From positions 3,419 to 67,418 of the forward strand of contig CAKUEH010000014.1 in assembly GCA_934646185.1 (NCBI GenBank): DNA of 64,000 nt, given 5' to 3'. How positions within the stretch are numbered: the first letter of the stretch is position 1; each line of letters begins with the position of its first letter. Made by a program: the position numbers and the translations under genes. This document shows positions 39,626-47,824 of this stretch, piece after piece. Below the pieces are notes generated by a model. The model saw only the letters and a list, made by a program, of their open reading frames with translations. It made no database searches and had not been told where the DNA came from. The DNA is from an uncultured Oscillospiraceae bacterium (GTDB lineage: Bacteria > Bacillota > Clostridia > Oscillospirales > Oscillospiraceae).

Positions 39626-40258
39626 ATGAAGCTGATTCTTTTGGGTGCTCCCGGTGCCGGAAAAGGCACACAGGCGGAGATCATCAGCAAGAAGCTGAAC
39701 ATCCCCACCATTTCCACCGGCAACATTCTTCGCGAAGCGATCAAAAACGGAACCGAGACTGGCCTGAAGGCCAAGAGCTTCATGGACGCTGGCAAGCTCG
39801 TTCCGGACGATGTCATCATCGGCATCGTCCGCGAGCGGGTCGCCCGCGCGGATTGTGCGAACGGCTTCATCCTGGATGGAGTCCCCCGCACGATCCCGCA
39901 GGCCGAGGCGCTCGAAGCGGCCGGGATCCATTTTGACGCGGTCGTGTCCATCGAGATCGCCGACGAAGTGATCGAAGCGCGCATGACCGGCCGCCGCGTC
40001 TGTGGCAGCTGCGGCGCGAGCTTCCACATCGCGGCGAATCCGCCGAAGGTTGAAGGCGTCTGCGATCTGTGCGGCGCTCCGCTCACCGTCCGCAAGGACG
40101 ATGCGCCGGAGACGGTCAAGAACAGATTGAAGGTGTTCCACGCCGAGACGGAGCCGCTGAAGGACTTCTACAAGAAGCTCGGCAATCTCAAGCTGGTGGA
40201 AGGCAACCAGCCCATCGAACATGCGACCAGAGATATTCTGGCTGCATTGGGTGAATAA
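39626..40258 (+). CDS. adk: Adenylate kinase, zinc-lid type
   Basis: 210 residues; P-loop LGAPGAGKGTQA and FILDGVPRTIPQAEAL. The LID has four cysteines (CGSCG ... CDLCG), so it should bind zinc as in other Gram-positives. The ATG at 39626 follows GGAGGAAG; a TTG 15 bases upstream is not needed. Confidence 0.97.
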   Translation: MKLILLGAPGAGKGTQAEIISKKLNIPTISTGNILREAIKNGTETGLKAKSFMDAGKLVPDDVIIGIVRERVARADCANGFILDGVPRTIPQAEALEAAGIHFDAVVSIEIADEVIEARMTGRRVCGSCGASFHIAANPPKVEGVCDLCGAPLTVRKDDAPETVKNRLKVFHAETEPLKDFYKKLGNLKLVEGNQPIEHATRDILAALGE

Positions 40259-40259
40259 C

Positions 40260-41015
40260 ATGATTCCAGTAAAAAATGAGCGCGAACTGGTGATTATGCG
40301 CAAGGCCTGTAAAATTACCGCGGCAGCGCGTGCTTTGGCAGGCGAAATGGTAAGGCCCGGCGTAACGACCAAACAGATCGACAAGGCGGTATACGACTTT
40401 ATCCTGTCACAGGGAGCAAGACCGACGTTCCTCGGCTACGGGGGCTTCCCGGCCAGCACCTGCATCTCCATCAATGAGGTCGTCATTCACGGCATTCCGG
40501 GCAACCGGGTGCTCAAGGAAGGCGATATCGTCTCGGTGGACGTGGGCGCGACATGGGGCGGTTTTACTGGCGACTGTGCCGCTACTTTCGCATGTGGGGA
40601 AATTTCACCCACGGCGCAGAAGCTCATTACGGTAACAGAACAGAGCTTTTACGAGGGAATCAAATTTGCACGTCAGGGCAACCGGATCTCCGACATCGGC
40701 CATGCGGTGCAGACATACGTGGAAAGCCATGGATTTGGCGTGGTTCGCGCATTTGTCGGGCACGGCGTCGGCGAAAAGATGCACGAAGAACCGGAGGTCC
40801 CAAATTACGGCTCCCCCGGCAGAGGTCCGCGGATGGTCAAAGGCATGACCCTGGCAATCGAACCGATGGTCACGCAGGGTTCGTACGATGTACGGGTCCT
40901 GAAGGACGGTTGGACGACTGTAACTGCCGACGGCAAGCTCGCGGCGCACTATGAAAACTCGATCCTGATTACCGACGGCGAACCGGAAATCCTCACCGTA
41001 CCTGAGGGCCTGTAA
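40260..41015 (+). CDS. map: Methionine aminopeptidase, type I
   Basis: 251 residues; metal ligands in VSVDVGATWGGFTGD, GHGVGEKMHEEP and LAIEPMVTQG. It removes initiator methionine. It starts one base after the adk stop. Confidence 0.97.
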   Translation: MIPVKNERELVIMRKACKITAAARALAGEMVRPGVTTKQIDKAVYDFILSQGARPTFLGYGGFPASTCISINEVVIHGIPGNRVLKEGDIVSVDVGATWGGFTGDCAATFACGEISPTAQKLITVTEQSFYEGIKFARQGNRISDIGHAVQTYVESHGFGVVRAFVGHGVGEKMHEEPEVPNYGSPGRGPRMVKGMTLAIEPMVTQGSYDVRVLKDGWTTVTADGKLAAHYENSILITDGEPEILTVPEGL

Positions 41016-41018
41016 GAT

Positions 41019-41303
41019 ATGGAAGCTGACAAATCAAGCCTGGTCGTCTCAATGGCCGGACGCGACAGGGGCCAGCTGTTCTACGTGATCGACGCGGATG
41101 AACAGTATGTCTATCTCGCCGACGGCAAGAGCCGCAGGCTGGAGAAGCCGAAGCGCAAAAAGCGCAAGCATGTACAGCAGATCCCCAGGACGGAGTCACG
41201 AATCGCCGAGAAAATTCGCAACGGCGAGAAGGTACTCAATAGCGAATTACGAAAAGAATTGGCCAGTATCGGCCAAAAACAAAGTCAAAACCAAGGGGGT
41301 TAA
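41019..41303 (+). CDS. KOW-domain RNA-binding protein (L14e-like)
   Basis: 94 residues. The KOW-type fold begins SLVVSMAGRDRGQLFYVID and is followed by a very basic stretch (KPKRKKRKHVQQ). A gene for this protein between map and infA is typical of Clostridia. The exact role, probably ribosome-associated, is not known. Confidence 0.88.
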   Translation: MEADKSSLVVSMAGRDRGQLFYVIDADEQYVYLADGKSRRLEKPKRKKRKHVQQIPRTESRIAEKIRNGEKVLNSELRKELASIGQKQSQNQGG

Positions 41304-41309
41304 TTGATC

Positions 41310-41528
41310 TTGGCAAAAGACGACGTAATCGAACTTGAGGGCATCGTTACCGATGCACTGCCGAATGCCATGTTCTCCGTCGACATCGGCGGCGGGCACA
41401 CCATTCTGGCACACATTTCCGGCAAGCTCCGGATGAACTTTATCAAGATCCTGCCCGGTGATAAGGTCACGGTGCAAATGTCGCCGTACGATCTGACCAG
41501 AGGAAGGATCACATGGAGAAGTAAATAG
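41310..41528 (+). CDS. infA: Translation initiation factor IF-1
   Basis: 72 residues; AKDDVIELEGIVTDALPNAM and the S1-like core ending DLTRGRITWR. I place the start at TTG 41310, nine bases after AAGGGGGT, giving the common 72-residue length; an in-frame TTG at 41304 is too close to the ribosome site. Confidence 0.95.
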   Translation: MAKDDVIELEGIVTDALPNAMFSVDIGGGHTILAHISGKLRMNFIKILPGDKVTVQMSPYDLTRGRITWRSK

Positions 41529-41558
41529 AGACTTGAGGTCTCAATGGAGGTTAACAGT

Positions 41559-41672
41559 ATGAAGGTAAGACCGTCCGTGAAGCCCATGTGCGAAAAATGC
41601 AAGATCATCAAGCGCAAGGGCCGTGTTATGGTTATTTGCGAAAACCCGAAGCATAAGCAGAGACAAGGTTAA
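41559..41672 (+). CDS. rpmJ: 50S ribosomal protein L36
   Basis: 37 residues; MKVRPSVKPMCEKCKIIKRK with the zinc pattern CEKC ... C ... H (ICENPKHKQRQG). ATG follows TGGAGG. Too short for many gene callers but unmistakable. Confidence 0.97.
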   Translation: MKVRPSVKPMCEKCKIIKRKGRVMVICENPKHKQRQG

Positions 41673-41692
41673 TAGGAGGTGCTCTAGAGTAA

Positions 41693-42061
41693 ATGGCACG
41701 TATTGCTGGTATTGACCTGCCCCGTGAGAAGCGAATCGAGATCGGTTTGACTTATATCTACGGCATTGGCAGAACAAGTGCAAAGAAGATCCTTGAAATG
41801 GCTCAGATCGACCCGGATATCCGCGTGAAGGATCTGACCGAGGATCAGGAATCTGCGCTCCGTGAAGTGATCGACAAGCACTTCACCATCGAGGGCGACC
41901 TCCGCCGTGAGGTTGCGCTGAACATCAAGCGCCTGACTGAGATCGGCTGCTATCGCGGCGTGCGTCATCGCCGCGGCCTGCCCGTTCACGGCCAGAGAAC
42001 CAAGACCAACGCCCGTACACGCAAGGGCCCGAAGAAGACCATTGCGAATAAGAAGAAGTAA
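41693..42061 (+). CDS. rpsM: 30S ribosomal protein S13
   Basis: 122 residues; ARIAGIDLPREKRIEIGLTY, CYRGVRHRRGLPVHGQRTKT and a basic tail that reaches P-site tRNA. Standard length. Confidence 0.98.
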   Translation: MARIAGIDLPREKRIEIGLTYIYGIGRTSAKKILEMAQIDPDIRVKDLTEDQESALREVIDKHFTIEGDLRREVALNIKRLTEIGCYRGVRHRRGLPVHGQRTKTNARTRKGPKKTIANKKK

Positions 42062-42076
42062 GGAGGGATATGTACA

Positions 42077-42475
42077 ATGGCTAAAGCAGTAAAGAAAGTT
42101 GTCAAGCGCCGTCGCGAGCGCAAGACGATCGAAAAGGGCGCCGTGCATATCCGTTCGTCCTTTAACAACACCATGGTCACCGTGACCGACGCCAGCGGCA
42201 ACGCCCTGTCCTGGGCTTCCTCCGGCGGCCTCGGCTTCCGCGGCAGCAGAAAGTCCACTCCGTACGCCGCGCAGATGGTCGCAGAGACCGCTGCAAAGGC
42301 AGCTGTGGAAAACTATGGTCTGAAGACTGTCGAAGTCTTCGTCAAGGGCCCCGGCCAGGGCCGTGAATCCGCGATCCGCGCGCTGCAGTCCGCAGGTCTC
42401 GAGGTCACGCTCATCAAGGACGTCACCCCGATCCCGCACAACGGCTGCCGTCCGCCCAAGCGCCGCCGCGTTTGA
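42077..42475 (+). CDS. rpsK: 30S ribosomal protein S11
   Basis: 132 residues; IRSSFNNTMVTVTDASGNAL, VFVKGPGQGRESAIRALQSA and DVTPIPHNGCRPPKRRRV. Standard length. Confidence 0.98.
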   Translation: MAKAVKKVVKRRRERKTIEKGAVHIRSSFNNTMVTVTDASGNALSWASSGGLGFRGSRKSTPYAAQMVAETAAKAAVENYGLKTVEVFVKGPGQGRESAIRALQSAGLEVTLIKDVTPIPHNGCRPPKRRRV

Positions 42476-42493
42476 TGAAGGAGGAGAATTGAT

Positions 42494-43090
42494 ATGGCAA
42501 AGAATACACAGCCTGTTCTGAAGCGCTGCAGAACGCTCGGCGTTTCTCCCGCAGCCATGGGCTACTCCAAGCAGTCCAACCGCAATCCCGGCGGCAAAAG
42601 AAGAACCAAGAAGTCTGAGTACGGCACGCAGCTGACCGAAAAGCAGAAGGTCAAATTCGTGTACGGCATTCTCGAGAAGCAGTTCCACACGCTCTATGAG
42701 AAGGCCGAGAGCATGAAGGGCAACACCGGCGAGAATCTGCTGAGCCTCGTCGAGCGCAGACTGGACAACGTTGTTTACCGTCTTGGCTATGCTTCCACGC
42801 GCCGCGAGGCCCGTCAGCTGGTCAACCACGGCCACTACACCGTCAACGGCAAGCGCGTCAACATTCCGTCCTACACGGTCAATGTCGGCGACGTCATCGC
42901 CGTCTGCGAAAACAGCTGCTCCACCACCCGCTTCAAGAAGATGAAGGAAGACGACGCTTTCATCAACGCTCCGAAGTGGCTGGAAAGAGACAAGAACACC
43001 CTCAGCGGCAAGGTTATCGCACTGCCCGCAAGAGACGATATTGACTTCGAGATTGCAGAAAATCTGATCGTCGAATTGTACTCCAAGTAA
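42494..43090 (+). CDS. rpsD: 30S ribosomal protein S4
   Basis: 198 residues; here without the N-terminal zinc cysteines, QKVKFVYGILEKQF, then the S4 RNA-binding domain with RLDNVVYRLGYASTRREARQ and NHGHYTVNGKRVNIPS. Nucleates 30S assembly and often represses the alpha operon. Confidence 0.97.
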   Translation: MAKNTQPVLKRCRTLGVSPAAMGYSKQSNRNPGGKRRTKKSEYGTQLTEKQKVKFVYGILEKQFHTLYEKAESMKGNTGENLLSLVERRLDNVVYRLGYASTRREARQLVNHGHYTVNGKRVNIPSYTVNVGDVIAVCENSCSTTRFKKMKEDDAFINAPKWLERDKNTLSGKVIALPARDDIDFEIAENLIVELYSK

Positions 43091-43168
43091 CGTTTCACCC
43101 TCGTTTATTGGTAAGCTGAATTCGGCAACGAAACAAGGTTTCGTAGTTACAAGGAGGGTAATTTATTC

Positions 43169-44131
43169 ATGGTAGAAATTGAAAAGCCGCGTATCGAGTG
43201 TATCGATTCCCAGGACGACGTCTCCTACGGTAAGTATATCGTAGAGCCTCTGGAGCGGGGATACGGCACCACGCTCGGCAACTCCCTGCGCAGAATTCTT
43301 CTTTCCTCGCTGCCCGGCACCGCCGCGACCTCCATCAAGATCGCGGGCGTGCAGCACGAGTTCTCCACGATCCCCGGCGTCAAGGAAGACGTCACGGAGA
43401 TCGTGCTGAACGTGAAGAAGATCATCGCGAAGCTGCATTGCCAGGGCACCAAGACCGTCTACATTGACGCCGCGGGCGAGTGCGAAGTCACGGCCGGCGA
43501 CATCAAGGCCGACGGTGAGGTCGAGATCCTCAACCCCGAGCAGCACATCTGCTCGCTTGGCCCCGACGCGAGCTTCAACATGGAGATCACGCTGAGCCAT
43601 GGCCGCGGATACGTCCCGTCCGATAAGAACAAGACGCCCAGCATGCCCATCGGCACCATCGCCGTGGATTCGATCTATACGCCCGTCTACAAGGTGAACT
43701 ACACCGTAGAAAACACCCGCGTAGGCAACATGACAGACTATGACAAGCTGACGCTGGAGGTCTGGACCGATTCGACAATCTCCGCAAGAGACGCCGTCAG
43801 CCTCGGCGCGAAGATCCTCTCCGACCATCTGAGCCTGTTCACGAATCTCTCCGAGACCGTGGCCAGCAAGCCCACAATGGCCGAGAAGGCGGAAACGCAC
43901 CGCGACAAGGTCCTTGAGATGACCATCGAAGAGCTTGATCTGTCTGTACGCAGCTTTAACTGCCTCAAGCGCGCCAACATCAACAACGTCGAGGATCTGA
44001 TCTCCAGAACCGGCGAGGATATGATGAAGGTACGCAACATGGGCCGGAAGTCGCTCGAAGAGGTTCAGAACAAGCTCGCAATGATGGGCCTGAGTCTGGC
44101 AAGCGACGATTCCGCAAACTCTAATAATTAA
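43169..44131 (+). CDS. rpoA: RNA polymerase alpha subunit
   Basis: 320 residues. The N-terminal assembly domain has GYGTTLGNSLRRILLSSLPG; the C-terminal domain (about 245-320) has LDLSVRSFNCLKRANINNVE and RNMGRKSLEEVQNKL for UP-element and activator contacts. ATG after AAGGAGG. Confidence 0.98.
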   Translation: MVEIEKPRIECIDSQDDVSYGKYIVEPLERGYGTTLGNSLRRILLSSLPGTAATSIKIAGVQHEFSTIPGVKEDVTEIVLNVKKIIAKLHCQGTKTVYIDAAGECEVTAGDIKADGEVEILNPEQHICSLGPDASFNMEITLSHGRGYVPSDKNKTPSMPIGTIAVDSIYTPVYKVNYTVENTRVGNMTDYDKLTLEVWTDSTISARDAVSLGAKILSDHLSLFTNLSETVASKPTMAEKAETHRDKVLEMTIEELDLSVRSFNCLKRANINNVEDLISRTGEDMMKVRNMGRKSLEEVQNKLAMMGLSLASDDSANSNN

Positions 44132-44165
44132 GCGATAACCTTTCAAAGAAGGAGGAAGTAACCCT

Positions 44166-44507
44166 ATGTTTGGTACCAGAAAGCTCGGCAGAACCAGCGA
44201 CCAGCGCAAGGCGATGCTCCGGGCTATGACCACATACCTGCTCGAGAACGGCAAGATGGAGACGACCTTTACCCGCGCGAAGGAAGTCCAGCCCGTCGTC
44301 GAGAAGATGATCACCCTTGGCAAGAAGAAGGGCCTGGCCAACTACCGCAAGGCTCTGGCCTATATCACCAAGGAAGACGTCGCGCACAAGCTGTTCGAGG
44401 AGATCGCTCCGAAGTACGCTGAGCGCAACGGCGGCTACACCCGCGTGACCCGCATCGGGCCCCGCCGCGGCGACGCAGCCGAGATGGCCGTCATCGAATT
44501 GGTCTGA
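44166..44507 (+). CDS. rplQ: 50S ribosomal protein L17
   Basis: 113 residues; RKLGRTSDQRKAMLRAMTTY and the end RIGPRRGDAAEMAVIEL. Last gene of the superoperon. Confidence 0.98.
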   Translation: MFGTRKLGRTSDQRKAMLRAMTTYLLENGKMETTFTRAKEVQPVVEKMITLGKKKGLANYRKALAYITKEDVAHKLFEEIAPKYAERNGGYTRVTRIGPRRGDAAEMAVIELV

Positions 44508-44530
44508 TTCGGTCCCTGAAAAAAGAGTAT

Positions 44531-44564
44531 CCCCTTCGGTTCAAAACCGAGGGGGTTCTTTTTT
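44531..44564 (+). terminator. Terminator of the ribosomal superoperon
   Basis: CCCCTTCGGTT / AACCGAGGGGG with a 3-base loop, followed by a T-rich run (TTCTTTTTT), 23 bases after rplQ. Confidence 0.93.
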
Positions 44565-44625
44565 GCGCTGGAAAAGCGCGCGGATCTGTTGTAGAATAGA
44601 AAAAAAGAGAGCGGAGGACAGGGAA

Positions 44626-45702
44626 ATGGCCGGAAAGAGAAAAAAACAGACGGGCAAAAAGCTCCCATGGTGGGCAGTGCTGCTGGTGCTTGCGGCTGTA
44701 TTTGCGGTGCAGTATCTGGGCGGCAAGACAGAGGAACAGCCTGCGCCGACGGCGCAGGTACAGCAGACGCCGTCCGGCGAGACGCTGACGGTGCGCTTTC
44801 TCGACGTCGGACAGGGCGACAGCATTCTGCTTTCCTGTGGGGAAGAGACCATGCTCATCGACGGCGGGCCGGTCGAGGAGGGGCAGTTTCTGGTGTCCCG
44901 CCTGAACCGGCTGGATGTGACGGGGCTGACCTATGTGGTCAACACGCACCCGGACGAGGATCACTGCGGCGGACTGGCCGCCGTGCTGGCAAAATACCCG
45001 GCGGAGCACGTCTATTCCAGTGTGGCGGCGTACACGACAAAGGTCTTTTCCAACGTGGTCAAGTATACGGAGGAGCAGGGCAGGCAGATCGAGGTGCCGG
45101 AGACCGGCACGCATTGGAGCCTCGGCGGCGCGACAGTGACGGTCATCGGGCCGGTGCAGGAATATTCCGACCCGAACAACGGCAGTCTGGTGCTGCGCGT
45201 CGATTTTGGAGAGACGAGCTTTCTGTTTACCGGCGATATGGAGCAGAAGGCCGAGGGGGATCTGCTGGAATCCGGCGCGAATGTGCGCGCGGACGTGCTG
45301 AAAGCCGGGCACCATGGCAGCCCGACCAGCTCGTCCGAGGCGTTTTTGACGGCGGTGCAGCCCTCTGTGGCGGTCATCAGCGTCGGAGAAGACAACGACT
45401 ACGGTCATCCCGGCGCGGATGTGCTGGCACGTCTCGAGGCGCTGAACGCGGAAATTTACCGCACAGACACGCAGGGCGAGATCATCATCGTCTCCGACGG
45501 CGAGGCGCTGACCATCACCACAGACCCCACCAGCCGCGAGCCCGCGGCAGGGAAGGATGCGCCGTTCATCGGCAACCGGAGCTCCATGATCGTCCACAGC
45601 GCCAACTGCGCCAAGCTCCCGGGCGAGGACAACCGCGTCTATTTCAACTCCGCCGAGGAAGCGGAGGAATACGGATACAAAAAGCATACCTGCATCAAAT
45701 AG
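44626..45702 (+). CDS. Secreted metallo-beta-lactamase-fold protein (ComEC-like) with an Ada-type zinc tail
   Basis: 358 residues. A basic N-terminus and one helix (WWAVLLVLAAVFAVQYL) anchor it outside the cell. The hydrolase domain has FLDVGQGDSILL, DGGPVEEG, NTHPDEDHCGG, FTGDMEQKAE and LKAGHHGSPTS, as in the C-terminal nuclease-like domain of ComEC, but without ComEC's membrane channel. The last 45 residues (FIGNRSSMIVHSANCAKLPG ... YKKHTC) resemble the metal-binding Ada domain. A nuclease or phosphodiesterase role is possible. ATG after GCGGAGG. Confidence 0.86.
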   Translation: MAGKRKKQTGKKLPWWAVLLVLAAVFAVQYLGGKTEEQPAPTAQVQQTPSGETLTVRFLDVGQGDSILLSCGEETMLIDGGPVEEGQFLVSRLNRLDVTGLTYVVNTHPDEDHCGGLAAVLAKYPAEHVYSSVAAYTTKVFSNVVKYTEEQGRQIEVPETGTHWSLGGATVTVIGPVQEYSDPNNGSLVLRVDFGETSFLFTGDMEQKAEGDLLESGANVRADVLKAGHHGSPTSSSEAFLTAVQPSVAVISVGEDNDYGHPGADVLARLEALNAEIYRTDTQGEIIIVSDGEALTITTDPTSREPAAGKDAPFIGNRSSMIVHSANCAKLPGEDNRVYFNSAEEAEEYGYKKHTCIK

Positions 45703-45711
45703 ACGCAGGAA

Positions 45712-45736
45712 AAGCCGCCGCGATCTGCGGCGGCTT
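45712..45736 (+). terminator. Weak terminator after the ComEC-like gene
   Basis: AAGCCGCCGC / GCGGCGGCTT stem with a 5-base loop, but the downstream sequence is not a good T run. Confidence 0.5.
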
Positions 45737-45786
45737 GAGACAGTCAAAAACTCGCTGCACGTTTTATGCAGAATTTCATATCCGGC

Positions 45787-45889
45787 GTAGGGGCGGACGA
45801 CTCTGTCCGCCCATAGTGAGCAGCGTTTTATTTGAGGATATCGGCGGATTCGCAATATTTAAGGGGCCGACAGAGTCGTCGGCCCCTGC
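45787..45889. repeat. Family A palindromic repeat, full copy
   Basis: It starts GTAGGGGCGGACGACTCTG and ends GTCGGCCCCTGC. About 103 bp, with the ATTCGC linker core. Confidence 0.85.
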
Positions 45890-45955
45890 AGAGAGTTTGT
45901 GTGCTTCGCACTCGATTATGAGAATCAGACCTTTCCGGCACGAAACAAACCGCGC

Positions 45956-46072
45956 TCAGCGGGGGCTCGTCCTATCGAGGCCGTTTCTGACAAGTTTTCT
46001 GCAAACCGCCTTTACCGCGCCGATGCAGGCGCAGACCCCGCCGGCGATCAATACGGATGTGAGAAGCTCCAT
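45956..46072 (-). CDS. 38-residue cysteine-containing membrane peptide
   Basis: A short frame (ATG 46072 to TGA 45956-45958) with a good AGGAGG seven bases before the start, 15 bases after the DtxR-like gene. It begins MELLTSVLIAGGVCACIGAV: one membrane helix with C-A-C, then a third Cys and a basic, Arg-rich tail. I do not recognise the family. Small Cys-containing membrane peptides accompany FeoB iron transporters in clostridia, but this one does not clearly match that type. The operon position suggests a link to metal homeostasis (inference). Confidence 0.6.
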   Translation of the reverse strand: MELLTSVLIAGGVCACIGAVKAVCRKLVRNGLDRTSPR

Positions 46073-46087
46073 TTTGATGCCTCCTAT

Positions 46088-46471
46088 TCATTCCTTGCGG
46101 CTCAGCCGCTCCATCATCTGCGGCACTGCGTCCGGCAGCTGCGCAAGCACGGCGCAGGCCGCGCTGCGCGCGTCTTCCTCCGTCAGACCCAGCGTCTGCT
46201 GCATGCGTCCGCGCAGAAGCGAACAGCAGGCCGCATAGCGCTCCGCCTGCGCCCGGCCCTCGGGCGTCAGGAAGACCGTGCCGTATTTTTTCTTCTCGGC
46301 AAGCCCGGCCGCGCACAGATTCTCGATCATGGAATGCACGCTGGGCTTGGTCACGCGCAGCTGCTCCGCGATGTCCATGCACCGCGCGCCCGCGTCCTTC
46401 TGACAGAGTTCCAGCAGCGTCAGCAGGTATTTGATCGCAGACGGCGTCAGATTTTTTTGCGCATCAGCCAT
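46088..46471 (-). CDS. DtxR/MntR-family metal-dependent repressor (short form)
   Basis: 127 residues: a winged helix-turn-helix (MDIAEQLRVTKPSVHSMIEN, GLAEKKKYGTVFLTPEGRAQ) followed by a helical dimerisation part (LTEEDARSAACAVLAQLPDA). There is no SH3-like third domain. Members sense Fe or Mn and repress uptake genes. A palindromic operator lies at its own start of transcription. MarR family is a less likely alternative. Confidence 0.82.
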   Translation of the reverse strand: MADAQKNLTPSAIKYLLTLLELCQKDAGARCMDIAEQLRVTKPSVHSMIENLCAAGLAEKKKYGTVFLTPEGRAQAERYAACCSLLRGRMQQTLGLTEEDARSAACAVLAQLPDAVPQMMERLSRKE

Positions 46472-46499
46472 GCCGCAGCCCTCCGGTCTGTGTAATTCT

Positions 46500-46517
46500 G
46501 GTTAGTCGTCTCTAACC
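46500..46517. promoter_or_regulatory. DtxR-type operator
   Basis: GGTTAG-TCGTCT-CTAACC is a perfect inverted repeat with a 6-base spacer, close in form to the TTAGG/CCTAA operators of the DtxR family. It lies at about +1 to +18 of the repressor promoter, so autoregulation is likely. Confidence 0.7.
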
Positions 46518-46524
46518 AAGTGGT

Positions 46525-46553
46525 AGTTTAACACATCTAACTCATTCCGTCAA
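46525..46553 (-). promoter_or_regulatory. Promoter of the DtxR-like operon
   Basis: Minus-strand TTGACG, 17 bases, TAAACT, with the operator directly downstream. Confidence 0.72.
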
Positions 46554-46630
46554 GTATTTTCTGCATCTTCTTCTGTGCAGAGTGGCTGTGATGCCGCTTT
46601 TCTTCGGCACGCTTTTCTGATATACTGACG

Positions 46631-46910
46631 CCAGCGTCAGTTGACAAGGGCACGCACGCTTGCGGGCCGGACTGGGCCGCCGTCTGCTGCGTTATCGTCC
46701 TTGACATACGCCAGTATGTCTGCGTCCTCTGCCTTGCAGACAACGCCCCAGACCGGCCGGCAAGTCCTTCGGAGTTTTTCACGGAGGATAAACGGCGGCT
46801 GGCCAGGCAGACGAGGCAGGCGGGCTGTCGCCCGCCAACGAGGATAACGACGCCAGCCGTCGTTTTGCCCCGTGAAAAACCGTGTGTGCCCTTGTCAGCT
46901 GACGCTATCC
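46631..46910. mobile_element. About 280-bp palindromic element with 26-bp terminal inverted repeats
   Basis: It occupies most of the gene-free stretch 46472-46933. The left end AGCGTCAGTTGACAAGGGCA mirrors the right end TGCCCTTGTCAGCTGACGCT with about two mismatches over 26 bp. Inside are TTTTTCACGG/CCGTGAAAAA, a hairpin GACATAC/GTATGTC within CTGCGTT ... CCTTGC, and GGCGGGC/GCCCGCC followed by AACGAGGATAACG. No transposase gene is present, so it would be a non-autonomous (MITE-like) element. The internal order resembles the insert at 35488-35770. Confidence 0.65.
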
Positions 46911-46933
46911 CCATCGACGAAAGAGGGCTGCAC

Positions 46934-47455
46934 ATGAAACACACATCAAAGGAGCTCGCCCTGGGCGGAATGTTTACGGCGCTGGGCGTCGTGCTGCTGT
47001 GTCTGGGCGGCGTCGTCCCGCTGGCGCTGTACGCCTGTCCAATTTTGGCTTCAGCCGCACTGCTGCCGGTACGCGAGCGCTGCAGCAGGCGCATCGCGTG
47101 GAGCTGCTACGCGGCCGTCGCGATTTTGGGAATGCTTCTCGGCCCGGATAAGGAGGCGGCCTCTGTGTATGTTTTCCTCGGCTATTATCCGCTCGTCAAG
47201 CCCGGGCTCGACGCCATCCGCAGCCGCGCCCTGCGCCTGCCCGCGAAGCTGCTGTTGGCCGCGTTTGCAGTAGGGGCGGACTATCTGTTTTTGCTGTTCG
47301 TCCTGCGCCTCGAAGCCGTCACGCAGGAGCTCGCCGAAACAGCTCCCGCCGTTCTCTGGGCGACCTGCGCGCTGGGTCTTGCGCTGTTTCTCCTGTACGA
47401 CCTGACCCTGTCCCGCCTGACCGCTCTGTACCGGCGCAGAAGGGGAACGCGGTAA
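46934..47455 (+). CDS. Conserved clostridial membrane protein of unknown function
   Basis: 173 residues with about five membrane helices. The start KHTSKELALGGMFTALGVVL and the block GPDKEAASVYVFLGYYPLVK are familiar from uncharacterised proteins of this group of clostridia. An N-terminal amphipathic KELALGGMFTAL segment recalls ECF S components, but the fold is not assured. The ATG at 46934 is used, although its ribosome site (AGAGGG) is weak. Basic tail YRRRRGTR. Confidence 0.75.
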   Translation: MKHTSKELALGGMFTALGVVLLCLGGVVPLALYACPILASAALLPVRERCSRRIAWSCYAAVAILGMLLGPDKEAASVYVFLGYYPLVKPGLDAIRSRALRLPAKLLLAAFAVGADYLFLLFVLRLEAVTQELAETAPAVLWATCALGLALFLLYDLTLSRLTALYRRRRGTR

Positions 47456-47477
47456 GCTGTAAATTTTCTGCGCATTT

Positions 47478-47581
47478 GTAGGGGCCGACGACTCTGTCCG
47501 CCCGCAGATTGCACCGATTTTACGGAGATCTTCGGCGGACGCGGAACTTCCGGAAGGGCCGATGTGGGCATCGGCCCCTAC
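47478..47581. repeat. Family A repeat, full copy with mixed arms
   Basis: The left arm is GTAGGGGCCGACGACTCTG-TCCGCCC and the right arm GGCCGATGTGGGCATCGGCC-CCTAC. The arms belong to different subtypes, so this copy looks recombinant. First of three repeat units in the gene-free stretch 47456-47968. Confidence 0.83.
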
Positions 47582-47647
47582 AGACAAGTAGGCTGGTGCA
47601 TACGAATTCGCCGGAAGCCATGTGAAATACGGTGTATTCCGCCGCAT

Positions 47648-47765
47648 GACCTCTCCGACTCGGCTTCGCCGAGCCACCTCCCCTTTCAGGGGAGGCTTTT
47701 TAATGCGCACATCCCCAAGGCTCCCCTTTTAAGGGGAGCTGGCGCGAAGCGCCTGAGAGGTTGCG
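47648..47765. repeat. Two family B ends facing outward
   Basis: ACCTCTCCGACTCGG...CACCTCCCC-TTTCAGGGGAGGC (47648-47698) is followed by CCAAGGCTCCCC-TTTTAAGGGGAGCTGGCG (47714-47765). The first hairpin is followed by TTTTT and could end transcription from the upstream gene. Confidence 0.75.
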
Positions 47766-47824
47766 GCAGACAGCGGCGAAAAGCAAAGGCCCGATGCAAA
47801 TCCGCGTGCATTTCCAAATTTCAT

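Noticed and set aside
37889..40384. An 831-codon open frame on the minus strand
   Set aside because: Antisense to rplO, secY and adk; the sequence is His/Asp/Arg-rich shadow translation with no start signals.
46865..46934. Upstream TTG start for the membrane protein at 46934
   Set aside because: The extension lies within the inverted end of the palindromic element and is hydrophilic, unlike the family start MKHTSKELAL.
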